From: Ariolimax columbianus
Lineage: Eukaryota; Mollusca; Gastropoda; Stylommatophora; Arionidae
DNA length: 64,000 nucleotides
Direction: 5' to 3'
Assembly (NCBI GenBank): GCA_036924085.1
Contig: JAVGWX010000014.1
Coordinates: 41,783,556-41,847,555, forward strand
Shown one piece after another: positions 1-11,655 of the stretch. The stretch's first letter is position 1. The number at the start of each line of letters is the position of its first letter. The position numbers and the translations under genes are program-made. Under the pieces are notes generated by a model. That model did not search any database. It saw only the letters and a program-made list of their open reading frames with translations, and was not told the origin of the DNA.

Positions 1-700
1 ATCTCAATGTGCGCCTTATTGCCACTGCATAATGCGACCGCAGTAAATACCTGCATACAATGTCCTTACGTCTAACCACCCTATGATCTAGAAATCGTGG
101 TTTCGGTAGCATTTCCTGTGTACATGATGATGTTGCTAGTCTCTTGGATAAGGACACTCTTTAACTTTAGACAGACTGGCAAATTAAAAGAAAATTCAAA
201 TTGACAGTTCCAATTTCATCACCCTGGACTCCTCAACCCGCAAGAACATTCTCCCGTTTCCAGAACCACACCCCCTCACCCCACCCTCTCACTCTATGTA
301 ATGAATGCGTGTTCACACGAGCCCTAATGTACTTCCCGTGTTCTGATCGCCACAGAGAACTAGCGCCATCCTTAATTGAACATCTTCTGTCTGTGACGAT
401 TCTTCCTCAAATCTTCGACCAGTCCCCCAGTGCTGCCCCCATTCCTCTCTTCGATCTCGTGACTTCTTTGTGATTCATTTCGTCCTTGTAGGCTCCAGGT
501 GAAGTATGGGACTATTGCAACAGCTAGTCTTTATACAGGAAGCTTGTATTCGAGAATGTGAGTTATTGTTTCGAATCAAAGGTTCCATAGAGTGAGGTTG
601 CTGGTCTCATGCACAACTTTGTTTAGTCACCCTTTATTGCTTTCCTGAAAGAATGCTGTGATAATAGTTTGTTTACCCACGATCATAATTCTATGTTATC
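1..700. other. No recognisable gene or repeat
   Basis: Unique-looking sequence. The longest open frame (201-473, plus) shows no motif, domain or codon pattern that I recognise and is probably chance. Confidence 0.5.
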
Positions 701-710
701 CAGTCAGCAC

Positions 711-1155
711 AAACCGGGTATGTCATACAGTCTATATAACAGAGTTGAGTCACACAGTCTACACAAACTGGTTAAGTCCCCCAGTCTACACAACCCATTT
801 AAGTCACCCAGTCTACAAAACTCGAGTAAGTCACAATGTCTACACAACCCAATTAAGTCACCCAGTCTACACAACCCATTTAAGTCACCCAGTCTACAAA
901 ACTCGAGTAAGTCACAAAGTCTACACAACCCAGTTAAGTCACCCAGTCTACACAATCCAGTTAAGTCACCCAGTCTACACAGCCCGGGTAAGTCACCCCG
1001 TCTACACAACGGAGTTAAGTCAGACAGTCTACACAAACCGATTAAGTCACCCAGTCTACACAACTCGGGTAAGTCACCCAGTTTACACAACCCAGCTAAG
1101 TCATCCAGTCTACACAGCTCGAGTAAGTTACCCAGTCTACATAAGCTGATTCATG
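711..1155. repeat. 27-bp minisatellite, about 16 copies
   Basis: Tandem units around the core aagtcacccagtctacacaa. The 27-bp period keeps all frames open, so 9-residue repeats appear on both strands (for example SHPVYTTHL on plus). These are side effects of the array and not evidence of a protein. Copies differ at several positions, so the array is not freshly homogenised. Confidence 0.9.
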
Positions 1156-1556
1156 GCGTATTATATATGTAACACAAACGAGAAAAAGACACTCTCAACA
1201 CTGAATATACCTCCTTCCAAACGTATGATATTTACCTTGTGTTTTCCATGTATCTCATAACATCTAGAAAGATATTTCATGAGTATGGTAGAAAGATTAA
1301 AACTAGATTATTGAAAGTCATTACACTAACTTTCATCTCCACTTGAACACAGACGCACACATTAGATTAGATGAACAAGTACAACATTTACTACGCATAT
1401 CATGTCAAAGAACTGCTTGTCAGATGTGTTTCTTACCCAAACAAATTATAGGAATATTACGATTTTTGAAATGAAATATCTAAGAGCAATCAGTCATATG
1501 ACCAGGTTACGCAGAACAAGATATCATGGCATTTAAATTAGTGTGAGGACTACCAA
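1156..1556. other. No recognisable feature
   Basis: AT-rich spacer between the 27-bp array and the TTC tract. No ORF of note and no repeat seen. Confidence 0.5.
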
Positions 1557-1776
1557 GTGTGCTTCTTTTTCTTCAACTTTTTCTTCTTGATTTCCTTTTT
1601 TTCTACTTTTTCTTCTTCTTCTTTATTTCTTCTACTTCCTCTTCATCTTGTTCTTTTTTTTGCATTTTCTTCTTCTTCGTCTTCTTTTTTTCTCTTTTTC
1701 ATTTTCGTCTTCTTCTTCTTCTTTTTTCTCTTTTTGTCTTCTTCTTTTTCTTCTTCTCCTTCCTATTCTTTATCTG

Positions 1777-1809
<33 letters not shown>

Positions 1810-1910
1810 CTTCTTCTTCTTCTTCATCTTCTTCTTTAACTTATCTGTTTCTTCTTTCTCTTCTTCTTTTTTTTTCATTTTCTTCTTCTTCTTCTTATTC
1901 TTCTTCTGAG
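1557..1910. repeat. Long TTC-rich polypyrimidine tract
   Basis: About 350 bases of nearly pure pyrimidine on plus, mostly TTC/CTT with TTTC interruptions; the purest run is at 1780-1822. The Ser- or Phe-rich open frames here are artefacts. GAA/TTC is also the tail of the RNase H LINE and of SINE-B in this window, so it could be an expanded retroelement tail, but no element body is recognisable on its right side. Confidence 0.9.
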
Positions 1911-2137
1911 TTAGTTAATAACGTTACCACAGCTCTCTGCGTAATGCACGATCTGGAAGTTGTCTAATCTCGTGGTATGGTTAGGTACAACATTTTGTCC
2001 AAAGTTGAAATCCCCGAAAATGGCTCGGTTATTGTTAACAACATTAAAGATAAAGTCAACAACATCTTCAGACAAAAATATCATTCGATGTAGTTTTACT
2101 ATGAACACTTCTTGGTTTGGACTTTTTTCTCAAGTGC

Positions 2138-2541
2138 ATTCCGCCTGACGTAACTTTTCACGAAACAACATACCTCTCTGTCTCTGGTACAGAAAATCAG
2201 ATATATTCCGCCTGACGTAACTTATCACGAAACAACATACCTCTCTGTCTCTGGTACAGAAAATCAGTTATATTCCGCCTGACGTAACTTATCACGAAAC
2301 AACATACCTCTCTGTTTCTGGTACAGAAAATCAGTTATATTCCGCCTGACTAACTTATCACGAAACAACATACCTCTCTGTCTCTGGTACAGAAAATCAG
2401 TTATATTCCGCCTGACGTAACTTATCACGAAACAACATACCTCTCTGTTTCTGGTACAGAAAATCAGTTATATTCCGCCTGACGTAACTTATCACGAAAC
2501 AACATACCTCTCTGTCTCTGGTACAGAAAATCAATTATATT
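2138..2541. repeat. 67-bp tandem repeat, 6 copies
   Basis: The motif ccgcctgacgtaactt recurs at 2141, 2208, 2275, 2342, 2408 and 2475. The period is 67 bp apart from one single-base deletion in the fourth copy. Copies are nearly identical, indicating recent amplification or homogenisation. The last unit decays at about 2541. Confidence 0.93.
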
Positions 2542-3204
2542 GCTGCCGTTTGACATACCTTTCTTGTCCGTATAATACCTCTCAAAAACACTGATTGTTT
2601 CTTTTTAGCATTGTTGAAAAGTTTCCGTTTGGTGTTCACATCCAACAGTAAATAGTCATTAGATTTTTGTTGCCCATAGATCTGTCGATATGCGCTTTTA
2701 AAAACGACATTCTGCAGGAAGGAATAAACCTCATGTGTGTTTACTAATTATCTATACTTGACAACCATAAGTCTATATTAGATTTATATTACACTAAAGT
2801 GCGTTCTTTTTCTCACTTTAGGTAATAGTGACTTGTTACATAATATATTTTTTTCATTTTCTTAAACGCTGCCTTTGCTATTCTGGTCATCTCCACGACG
2901 CATCACCCGTCAGAGTCCCCAGAAATCAAACTGTTTGTGTTTGTTCTAATATCTTCCCATTCGATCTTGTGTTACAACTCAATTGTTTGTGTCCCTTCGA
3001 GATCACAATCACCTCCGTCATCTCATATTGTACGGATATCCATTCGACGCCACTATTCTTGCGCACCACATTCACAAGATTTTACAAATCTGTTTCACTG
3101 GTTCGTATCTATAATATTCATTTCCCATAGTTTATAATGCGTTCATTAGCCGAAATACCTTGCATTTTCAAATCCGGACGTAAGATACGAGAGTTGTTCA
3201 CTGT
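2542..3204. other. No recognisable feature
   Basis: Spacer. Open frames at 2828-3130 are not recognisable as protein. Confidence 0.45.
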
Positions 3205-3415
3205 ACAGATATAATGGATCCAGTGAAAATACATATCCTATTTGAATGCCTTGTTTTATAGAATGGATCCAGTGATAACACACATCTTTGTTGTACGCCC
3301 TGTCTTATAGTATGGATCCAGTGATAACATACATCCTTGTTGTACGCCTTGTTTTAAAGAATGGATCCAGTGATAACACACATCTTTGTTGTGCGCCTTG
3401 TTTTATATTTACGAA
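3205..3415. repeat. 49-bp tandem repeat, 4 copies
   Basis: Units start with atggatccagtga at 3214, 3263, 3312 and 3361, each followed by a ttgttgtacgccttgtttta-type segment. Period 49 bp. Confidence 0.88.
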
Positions 3416-3949
3416 GCTACCTACTTGGCCTCCTATATGTTATCACTTCCTGGTGTCTTACATTATGAAATGGATTTGTGTAATCCATGAATCACAATTG
3501 CATGTCAGTCTTTCAATATATTGCTCTAATACGGTTCTTAAGGCGAATATGGTGTTGTCCGTGCCTTAGTCAACAACAACACCAAACTTTTCGCTCCTGA
3601 TTCCCAGTTTTATTCTATTCGACTCTTCATGTTATAATTATTAATAATAATTTTGTCATTTAGCAAAACAAAATAGCTTTACTTGATGAGTGGCCAACGA
3701 AATTTGGAATCAGAATATAAAAAATACAAACACATGTAATGAGAATAAATGCAACTAGTGACCACCATACTGTGCTGAGAGATTCACTCCTATTATATGT
3801 GGAATCCTGCATATACATCTTTGCAGTATTATAGAGAAAATAGAGGGTGCACATACAGATGGCAAGATAGTAATAGGAAAGGCGAGATAAGCTGTAACTG
3901 CGCTAAGGGACTTGAGGAAATCAAAATAAATTAAATGCAATACAAAAAC
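3416..3949. other. No recognisable feature
   Basis: AT-rich spacer. Short frames on both strands show no known motif. Confidence 0.45.
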
Positions 3950-4288
3950 TCTTCAACATCAATGTAAAGTATGCTATTGTTATGCCTCTGAATAGTGGAG
4001 AATAACATCAACTTCAATGTAAAGAATATGCTATTGTTATGGCTCTGAATAGTGGAGAATAACATCAACTTCAATGTAAAGAATATGCTATTGTTAGGGC
4101 TCTGAATAGTGGGGCACAAAATCAACTTCAATGTAAAGTACATGCTATTGTTATGGCTCTGAATAGTGGAGAACAACATCAACTTCAATGTAAAGTATAT
4201 GCTATTGTTATGGCTCTGAATAGTGGGGCACAACATCAACTTCAATGTAAAGTATATGCTATTGTTATGGCTCTAAATAGTGGAGAAG
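3950..4288. repeat. 57-bp tandem repeat, 6 copies
   Basis: Units contain atgctattgttatggctctg and aatagtggagaa. Period 57 bp (for example 3990 to 4047). Because 57 is a multiple of 3, a minus-strand frame stays open with 19-residue repeats; this is an artefact. Confidence 0.9.
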
Positions 4289-4333
4289 AACAGGAACAAC
4301 AACCACAACGGTAATTACTTTCATAAATGACCA

Positions 4334-4598
4334 TGCGGGGACGGTGTGGGGTAGTGGTTAAGTAAACACGGCTCACAACTAGAAGGTGCTGGGTTCGATC
4401 CCCATCACAGCACCGGCCTTTGCCCCATGGAAGGAAGTCCTAAGAAAATGCAGGAGGAAGCAGACCCTTACATAAAAAATGCATGCTTAATCCGGATGCA
4501 CTGGACCGACAGGCGCAAAATAAAAAAACACACTGCAACGCACACCGAATTTGGGGATTTGAGAAATTAGGCGAACTCAAAGAAAAATAAACTCAAAT
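4334..4598 (+). mobile_element. SINE-A copy 1 (tRNA-derived), with 8-bp TSD
   Basis: The head has tRNA-like pol III promoter boxes: a box A-like ggggtagtggttaag and a box B-like gggttcgatcccc. The body contains gcagacccttacat and a cggatgcactgg core, then a gggatttgag / aggcgaac 3' end and an A-rich tail. The 8-bp repeat aatgacca occurs at 4326-4333 and 4599-4606 and fits a TSD. Other copies in this window are at 36186-36390, 42562-42852 and 43636-43900. Confidence 0.85.
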
Positions 4599-4632
4599 AA
4601 TGACCAGGGAAAGAGACCCTGGCGTTGAATAT

Positions 4633-4815
4633 ATTCTTCTCCTTCTTCGTTCGTTCTAAAACTCCCGCTAGTTAGCCCTGAAAATGGCTTCGTAATTAAC
4701 AGAATGCAGTCCGCAGAACGGAATGCGTTGTGTTTACAGCTTGACTGCAATATTTGCACCTTTCAGTCCGACATATTCAACTGCAGCAGGCATTTTTATC
4801 AGACACATTTAGGAA
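4633..4815 (-). mobile_element. SINE-B copy 1
   Basis: On the minus strand this reads as an aaaaatgcctgctgcagttg core, then ggtgcaaatattgcagtcaa, then ccgttctgcggact, then gaacgaacgaagaaggag. It matches copies at 20225, 20690 and 26100. The copy ends in a short GAA-type tail (4633-4648). It lies about 30 bp from SINE-A copy 1 in opposite orientation. No TSD identified. Confidence 0.75.
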
Positions 4816-4924
4816 ACGATACGATAGCATTACAGAACAGGCGCTGGACTAGAAACCCCATGACAAGAGAGGCAGAAGCAGACCAGAACACACATAAAAA
4901 AGCACGCTCGAAATTACATCAAGG

Positions 4925-5340
4925 AAATATGGAGAACATGGATAAAGTTGAAAAAGAACCAAAATAGGTATGGATAAAGTTGAAAAAGAACTAATATAGG
5001 TATGGATAAAGTTGAAAAAGAACCAATGTAGGTATTGATAAAGTTGAAAAAGAACCAATATAGGTATGGATAAAGTTGAAAAAGAACCAATATAGGTATG
5101 GATAAAGTTGAAAAAGAACCAATATAGGTGTGGATAAAGTTGAAAAAGAACCAATATAGGTATGGATAAAGTTGAAAAAGAACCAATATAGGTATGGATA
5201 AAGTTGAAAAAGAACCAATATAGGTATGGATAAAGTTGAAGAAGAACTAAGATACGTATGGATAAAGTTGACAAAGAACTAAGTTAGTTATGGATACAGT
5301 TGAAATAGAACTAAGATAGGTATGGATACATTTGAAAAAG
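4925..5340. repeat. 32-bp minisatellite, about 13 copies
   Basis: The unit is close to ggtatggataaagttgaaaa followed by agaaccaatata. Period 32 bp (4941, 4973, 5005 and onward). Since 32 is not a multiple of 3, all three minus frames read the same FNFIHTYIGSF-like peptide in rotation. Central copies are nearly identical and edge copies are diverged. Confidence 0.93.
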
Positions 5341-6490
5341 AACTATGATAGCTGGAGTTGGCTTGTATTTGTTAAAGGCATGTGCTCCAAGGGAGCTAAA
5401 TGGTTTGATAGGTTGACAGATAAAGACCTGACCTGGACATTGGACAGCGACAATAGAGTCACTCATCCAGTATTCCTGAGCATGCTAGTTCTCTCAGGTT
5501 CTCATCATTGCGAATAAACACTGTATTAGTATTTAGAAGACAACAGTTTGTTGATACAAATGTTCATGTCTAAATCAGCAAATCTGTAACTGAGATCCAT
5601 TTTTAAGAGAAAGCTTGAAATGCATAGAGGAATAAATACTGAAAGGTACAATTTGGCGAGAACAATATTTATGTGCGGATGACAGAATCTGGACCGAAAG
5701 ATGGCCTAAAGTATTACAAGAGAATCCTTTTTCAACAATTGTCTTCAATAACAGGAGTATACGAAGAGGGTTTCAGGCTCAATCCAACACTACACCACCA
5801 TGTGGTTGTGTTCTTGCACGCAGCTTGTTGCGAAAGTGGTGTATTACAACGGATGAATCCTCAGCGATATCCATTAACAAGAATTACAGAATGCACCTCG
5901 GTAATCTTCCCAGACGTTGACCAGAGCATTGCTCGATATTGTCCGGATGGAAATCAAACGTGCTTAACCGGTGACTTGCCCGGATGAAAATATATGGATT
6001 ACCGGAAGTAGAACGATACCATGGCATCAAGTTAAGCTGGATCACTTACTTGTTTTGATCCATTCATTGTGAATGCAGTCGTGTGGATAGAGACAAGAAT
6101 TGGGAGTTGTATAACAGATTTAGAATAAGAATGCCCTCCAATTGCTGGGTTTTCTATTGATTGGTAGTCGACTACGCTGTGGCTTAAGAGTAACCCAGAC
6201 GTGAAAATCTGTTGTCCTGTCCTGTGCAGATACTCTCGTTTTGACAAAGAAGGTACTCAACAAAAGAGCTTTAAAAGAATAAGGTAATGATCTGGCTGAA
6301 AACAAGTCAAGTTAACTTGTTCACTTAGTTATTATAACCCTTGCTGAAGAATAAGACTGAACAGTTGCTTCTCACTGATTCACTTTTGGATCGTCATCTT
6401 GAGCTCCGTCGATGACATTGAACTGTCATGACGCATTTTCTACCGTTCTATGACATCTGATTGACGGGTCCATCCATTGTCTCTTCCTGT
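5341..6490. other. No recognisable gene
   Basis: Includes a 104-codon open frame at 5673-5987 (plus) with no motif that I recognise. It shows no clear start context and no splice structure. Listed only to record that the stretch was read. Confidence 0.4.
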
Positions 6491-6494
6491 GGGG

Positions 6495-6655
6495 AAGCTT
6501 GTGGCATACGGGTAGTGAGTCTTGCTTTCAATCTCAAAGTATCCGGTTTAAATCCCTTCGTGCTCCGACTGGGGATGGTGTAGGGGTTTTTCATTGGATA
6601 ACTGCTTATCCCAATTGACCTAGCTGTAAATTAAGTACCCGACGTAGTGAAGGGA
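6495..6655 (+). mobile_element. Possible degenerate tRNA-derived SINE
   Basis: A box B-like ccggtttaaatccc follows a ggtagtgagtcttgc segment that could be a decayed box A region. A gacctagctgtaaattaagt tail resembles sequences after other tRNA-like heads in the window (for example near 44765). No TSD or tail repeat was found. Confidence 0.35.
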
Positions 6656-6996
6656 AAGTTTTGGAACCGCCTCGAGAGTTACATATTTCGTGATACGTCG
6701 TTGGTGCTTTCAGCAACGAAACGGACTGAACACATATTGGGCTGTCCAGGTGTAACAATGAGCCATTTTATATTTTCTTCTCATTCTGTACTGATCCAAC
6801 AACAGACACACGCTCACCGGGTTAGCAGAAGACACGCTACGTAGACTCCTTGAAAGTGTCTCTGAAAAGGTTCGATATTGATGGATCTTTCTCGGAGTTG
6901 CTAGCAAAAAAACCGTACCACATGACGTGCTAGTATCCCCGAAGGTCCTCAGATTACCGAAAGTATAACCATAGTTGAGTATCAGCGAAAACGTAC

Positions 6997-7141
6997 CTCC
7001 CGAAAAAAACAAATCCACGACGATTGTATAGCCCTCTTCGAACATGTGTACACCGAATTTGGCAGAGCCAGAAGTTCCAGGATTGGTTTTTACGGCCACA
7101 AGAGAACATATTTCGCTGAAAAAGTGTGTTGTCGTCGCCAT
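6997..7141 (-). CDS. Candidate first coding exon of an unidentified host gene
   Basis: On the minus strand an ATG at 7141 has a strong animal start context (aagatggcg). It opens a 48-codon segment beginning MATTTHFFSEICSLVAV and ending VVDLFFSG. This runs into a good splice-donor match, gggag/gtacgt, at 6997/6996. The peptide has normal composition and is not repetitive, unlike most frames here. I do not recognise the protein family. The frame stays open past the donor to 6710, so read-through is also possible. No acceptor, second exon or polyadenylation signal was identified. This is inference from start context and donor only, and could be chance. Confidence 0.28.
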
Positions 7142-7262
7142 CTTTGCATGCTATAGACAACTATTAATATTATTATCTCCACTAAAGGTCACATTTGTGT
7201 ATATTGTTTTATTTTTCTCTACGATGTGTGCTATCCAGCAGATTTCTCTCACCGCAATATAG

Positions 7263-8285
7263 AACTATATAAGGTTTGTCAAGGAGTTTCAAGGATGTTC
7301 AAGTCATATTGAATATTGACGAAAAATGTGGAGATCATGTGTAAACAAGGTGTATGTAAATAAAAAGCGAAACTTTGCAGTTTAAAATCGATATCGGACA
7401 ATATTCTAAATCGTAATGAAATTCTTATTCAATACGCAATCTAACTTCCACTAGGTCCAGTAAATCACAGGAAGTAAACTTCACAAACAAAAACGTCCTA
7501 TTGATAACCTTCGACTATATGGCAGGAGGCATAACCTACCGGGATTTAAAGTATTGGAAGTAAGCAAATGTGTCTACCGAACTTGAATACTTCAACACTA
7601 CGAACCTTTGACGGTGAAGCTTTCACTTTTTATTCAATCGGAGCGTGGGTTATAATGATTGGTCTAACCAGAAATCAAATGGATGGGGATTAGAAGAAAG
7701 ATCTTGTGGAATTATGAAAGCAAAATATGCATAGATTATCGATTGTATTTCACTAACGATAAACGGCAAAAAACACGATAGCTGATACATATGGGCTGAG
7801 GTTTCGGGGAATGGGCAGAACTAAGACGAGTTCAGAATCAGTTCCTTCGTTTCTTGATTGCTATTGAACCAATCAGAGAGTACTTTACATTCTTTTCTAA
7901 GAGCTAGATGTAAGCCAGGGAACCATTTATGACCAGGTCAACCGGAGTATGTTGATAACGTAAAACCTGGAACTTCAGAAGTGATTAACGAGGGATCCAC
8001 GCTTTTTATGTTCAGACTGTTAGGGAAGAAAAGGCACAGAGGAAGGGAACTGCATACACCCATCTCTTTAAACGGTGAAACGTAGTACAACTGTGTCTGC
8101 TATGAGACAATCTTGACCCGATAGTCTTTACATGCACTCACTCAAACAGACAGTTTAGTGTATGCTCGCTAGATGCGCGTGGAGTTTTATACGCTGTTCT
8201 GTTGACAGTTTGAGTCACTAGAAAATTTAAAAAAAGGATTCTACGATTCAATGTAGAGACGCAGTGGCTACGTAATTAAGTGTCA
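7263..8285. other. No recognisable feature
   Basis: Non-repetitive spacer with no long open frame and no known motif. Confidence 0.45.
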
Positions 8286-8960
8286 GCATTGAGTGCAGTG
8301 TGTATTCGAAATATACCTCAAGTCAAACATTTAGTGTACTGTATATTCAGGAGGATACCTCAATTCAAACATTGAGTGTTCTTGTATATTCAGGATTATT
8401 CTTCAATTCAAACATTGAGTGTACAGTAAATTAGGAAAATACCTAAATTCAAACATTGGGTGTATACCGTATATTCAGACAATACCTCAATTCAAACGTA
8501 TAGTGTAATGTACGTTGTACATATACCCACATTCAAACATTGTGCCTACCGATTATACAATAGATACCCAAGTTCAAGCATTTAGTGTGCATTCGGTAGA
8601 TACACCAATTAAGCATTGAGTGCACTGTAGTTTCACTAGATACTCCTATTCAAACATTGTGTGAACGAACATTCAGTAGTTACCCCAGTTGAAACATTGT
8701 GTGAACGAACATTCAGTAGATACCCCAGTTCAAACGATGTGTGAACGAACATTCAGTAGATACCCCAGTTGAAACATTGTGTGAACGAACATTCAGTAGA
8801 TACCCCAATTGAAACATTGTGTGAACGAACATTCAGTAGATACCCTAGTTCAAACATTGTGTGAACGAACATTCAGTAGATACCCTAGTTCAAACATTGT
8901 GTGTACTGTATATTCGGAATATACCCCAAATCCAAAAGTAGAGTACACGGTATTGTGTAT
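8286..8960. repeat. 40-bp satellite, left block (degenerate to homogeneous)
   Basis: At 8650-8900 the units are clean: attgtgtgaacgaacattca plus a gtagataccccagttcaaac-like half, period 40 bp. Towards 8290 the units are diverged and longer but keep tatattcag and ttcaaacattgagtg. A related 41-bp block lies beyond the LINE insertion at 9012-10008. Confidence 0.88.
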
Positions 8961-9011
8961 ATATACCTCAAGAAACGTATAGTGTACCTTATTGCGTACA
9001 AACACCACGAT

Positions 9012-10008
9012 CCTTCTTCTTCTTCTTCTTCTTATGCTGTCATACATCTACCTTTATTATTTCGAAAAAAGCGGCAGTCGACACTGCCATATAGCTTGTC
9101 TAGTGTGCCACTGGTGATGGCCACATCTGCTCTCTCTGATCCTCGTATGTCGGGCAGTTTTGCAGCAAAGCTCAGCGGTCATTTTCTTGGTGCCACATCG
9201 GCATTCGTCAGTGCGACCTATCTTCAATTTGTTGAATAGGTGGTACCTCTGTCTATTGTGCCCAGTGCGAAGTCTGAAGACCACGACCTGCTCTCTTCTG
9301 TTCAACTGGTAATAGGCATCGTTTTTTGTGTAGCCAGTAGATTCGGTTTCCCATGTGGTCATGTATCTAGCTCTAATAAGCCGCTTTGACTCTCCGTATG
9401 TCATACTAGTATCTGGTTGTGGTAGTCTTGCACCTTCTTTTGCCAGTCTGTCTGCCTCCTCGTTGCCTTGGATGTTGCAGTGTGATGGAACCCACTGTAT
9501 CACTACCCTTTTTGGTGCGGACTGCTGGCATAGTTGACAGAGTACTGCTCATAAATGATTAAGTTCAGTATTTTTCTGGCTTTTTAGTGCTGTGACTACG
9601 GCCAGGGCATCTGTAAGCAGGACTATGTGGCTTTCATTCCTTTTACCTGTCACCATTTCTTCCACTGCCGCCCTCAGTGCCTCTGCCTGCGCTCTGAAAT
9701 TGCTTGTGTATTTTCCAGTAGCTAATGACAGTGTTATTTTTCTGCCATTTGGTAGGCTCAGGAATGCTCCTGCCCCTCCGTTTTGTGTTGTGTTTGTTAC
9801 AGAACCGTCGGTGTATGCATGGGTCCAGTCTATGCTTGGGTAGTTTTTCGTTATGTAGCTCAGGGTAGTATCTCTTCTTTCTTTTTCAGTCTGGTAGTTT
9901 TTGTTTCCAATACCTGGTATATTTTCTACCATCTCTGAAAAGTTATGCTGCCTCCAGGTAGGTTTTCGCACAGTAGGGATGGGTTTTGGTGTTGTTAGTG
10001 CGTTCATG
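9012..10008 (-). mobile_element. RNase H LINE copy 1, 5'-truncated, 10-bp TSD
   Basis: The minus strand matches the last third of the intact element at 28947-32054. It starts at the NALTTPKPI segment just before RNase H and ends in a GAA tail (TTC run 9012-9033 on plus). The RNase H blocks AYTDGSVT, FRAQAEALRAAVEEM and WVPSHCNIQGNEEADRLAKE are readable. Two open frames (10061-9549 and 9503-9057) are separated by a stop and small lesions. A frameshift after CGTKKMTAE destroys the Cys/His motif. The repeat acaccacgat at 9002-9011 and 10009-10018 is a perfect 10-bp TSD. It inserted into satellite DNA and is non-functional. Confidence 0.93.
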
Positions 10009-10018
10009 ACACCACGAT

Positions 10019-10480
10019 TTAAACATACAGAGTTCTGTATTTTATACATATACACCAACATAAATATACAATGTGATAAATGGGCTATAGTTAACCTAAT
10101 ACAATGTGCTGTATGTTTTAAGTTTCACTAATCTAACCATACTACAGTTGTCGAAATCCAAACATACAATCGGATATATGTTATACAGTTGCCCACATTC
10201 AAACATACAATCTGATATACGTCCTACAGTTGCCCAAATTCAAACATAAAATCTGATATACGTCCTACAGTTGCCCAAATTCAAACATACAATCTGATGT
10301 ATTTCCTACAGTTGCCCAAATCAAAACATACAATCTGATATATGTCATATACTTTCCCAAATTCAAACATACAGTCTGCTATTTGTCAAATAGTTGCACT
10401 AATCCAAACATACAATCTGCTATATGTTCTAAAGTTTCCCAAATCCAAACATATAATATGCTATATGTCCTACAGTTTCC
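10019..10480. repeat. 41-bp satellite, right block
   Basis: Units of the form caaacatacaatctgatata followed by cgtcctacagttgcccaaatt. Period 41 bp (10200, 10241 and onward), about 8 recognisable copies plus a degenerate lead-in. It shares the ttcaaacat anchor and a ccc-aa-tt segment with the 40-bp block at 8286-8960. Confidence 0.85.
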
Positions 10481-11269
10481 CCGATTCTAATCAATTCATT
10501 ATCGCATGTTGAACGGAAACTCAGCTCAGCAATCAACAGCGTACAGAGCAGTCAAAGACCGCCTTGTTTACGCCATTCATTATTGCCGTGTTGCTCTGTC
10601 ATATCTCACATAGATCAAACATGATCAATGAAATGAGCAAACCAGACGCAATCAGTCGACCAGAAGCAGCAAGTTAACTCCCACCTCCCTGCTCCAACCC
10701 GTGTACCTGCCTCCAGGGACCTATTCATCTCTATAGAATAATCACAGAATAAACGGCAGAGTCCTCATTGAACACTTTCCGCTACAATACACGCGTATTT
10801 ACCCAGCTCTTTCCAGTCTTAAGTCTCCATGTGCGCTAGGCCCAAGGGGAAGAGTTCTGTTCCTGTGGCAGGTTTGATTATAAGAGAATGCCCAAATACT
10901 ACCATCACCACACGCGACGCTCTTGTTCACCAAATGCCAACGCCACTTGAGCGCTGTTATGCATTTAATAAAAGTATTGTATGCCGTCAGCCAAAAATAA
11001 ACATTGCCAATTCTATCGGGATAATTAATATATCTTGTTCAGAACTTCAATAAACCACTGTCAGAGAGTCTGTCAACAAGGGTTGGGAACACACACGGGA
11101 TAGCTTTTGTCACACGCATAGATCCGCAAGAGAGAACGCAAATATGAGGAATGGCTACACAGAGCAGTCAATCTGGTTGATGTTGGCTGGGAATTTGATG
11201 AAATATTCTGGTATCGGTTACGGATATGACGTCATTTAGGGTGCCAAGATGTGCGGACGATCTTTATTG
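10481..11269. other. No recognisable gene
   Basis: Unique-looking sequence. The 74-codon frame at 10829-11053 has no known motif. Confidence 0.45.
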
Positions 11270-11345
11270 TACTGTTCTGATTATCAGGTAAGGTCCTGAC
11301 TGTAAAGTAAGGCCTTGACTGTAAGGAAACTAGATTGATTGTACT
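11270..11345. repeat. Short gactgtaag-type tandem repeat
   Basis: A few copies of a ggtaaggtcctgactgtaa-like unit. It is related in sequence to the larger array at 11655-12000, the two being separated by SINE-C copy 1. Confidence 0.5.
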
Positions 11346-11369
11346 GTAGTGCGTAGAGATCGATATAGT

Positions 11370-11655
11370 CGACAGGTAAGAAACGGTTGACGATTAAATC
11401 CCACAGGGATTTCAAGCGACCCCTGGTCTAAAGGCAGGTGAGACTAGAGTGTCTGCATCCTGAGCTACCTCAAGTCGTCTCGACATATCGTCTTGCCACT
11501 GGTACAAGGTAGCTTGAGTCTAGAAAGTGAGGTTGATGACCATCGCATATTCTTGCTTCGTATATAATCGGAAATAAACACAAGTTACAACAATACAAAA
11601 CCGCCTGATGATGTCGCCACGAGCGTTTGCAATGAGCAACTAACTTACTTAAGAC
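11370..11655 (+). mobile_element. SINE-C copy 1
   Basis: Contains the family body (ggatttcaagcgacccctgg, then tcttgccactggtacaaggt, then agaaagtgaggttgatga) and the 3' end gtttgcaatgagcaactaac. The tRNA-like head is decayed. Matches copies at 41462-41788 (+) and 50795-51130 (-). The last 40 bases resemble the 3' end of the zinc-finger LINE at 36740-37043. Confidence 0.72.

Noticed and set aside
711..1155. Array considered as CRISPR-like or as a tandem protein-coding gene
   Set aside because: There are no unique spacers between repeats; it is a contiguous 27-bp minisatellite in a eukaryotic context.
1557..1967. Ser/Phe-rich 136-codon frame
   Set aside because: Product of the TTC tract; no coding signal.
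4849..5274. 141-codon minus frame with FNFIHTYIGSF repeats resembling a membrane protein
   Set aside because: It is the translation of the 32-bp array. The same peptide appears in all three frames.
5673..5987. 104-codon frame considered as a host gene
   Set aside because: No motif, weak start context, no splice signals that I could support.
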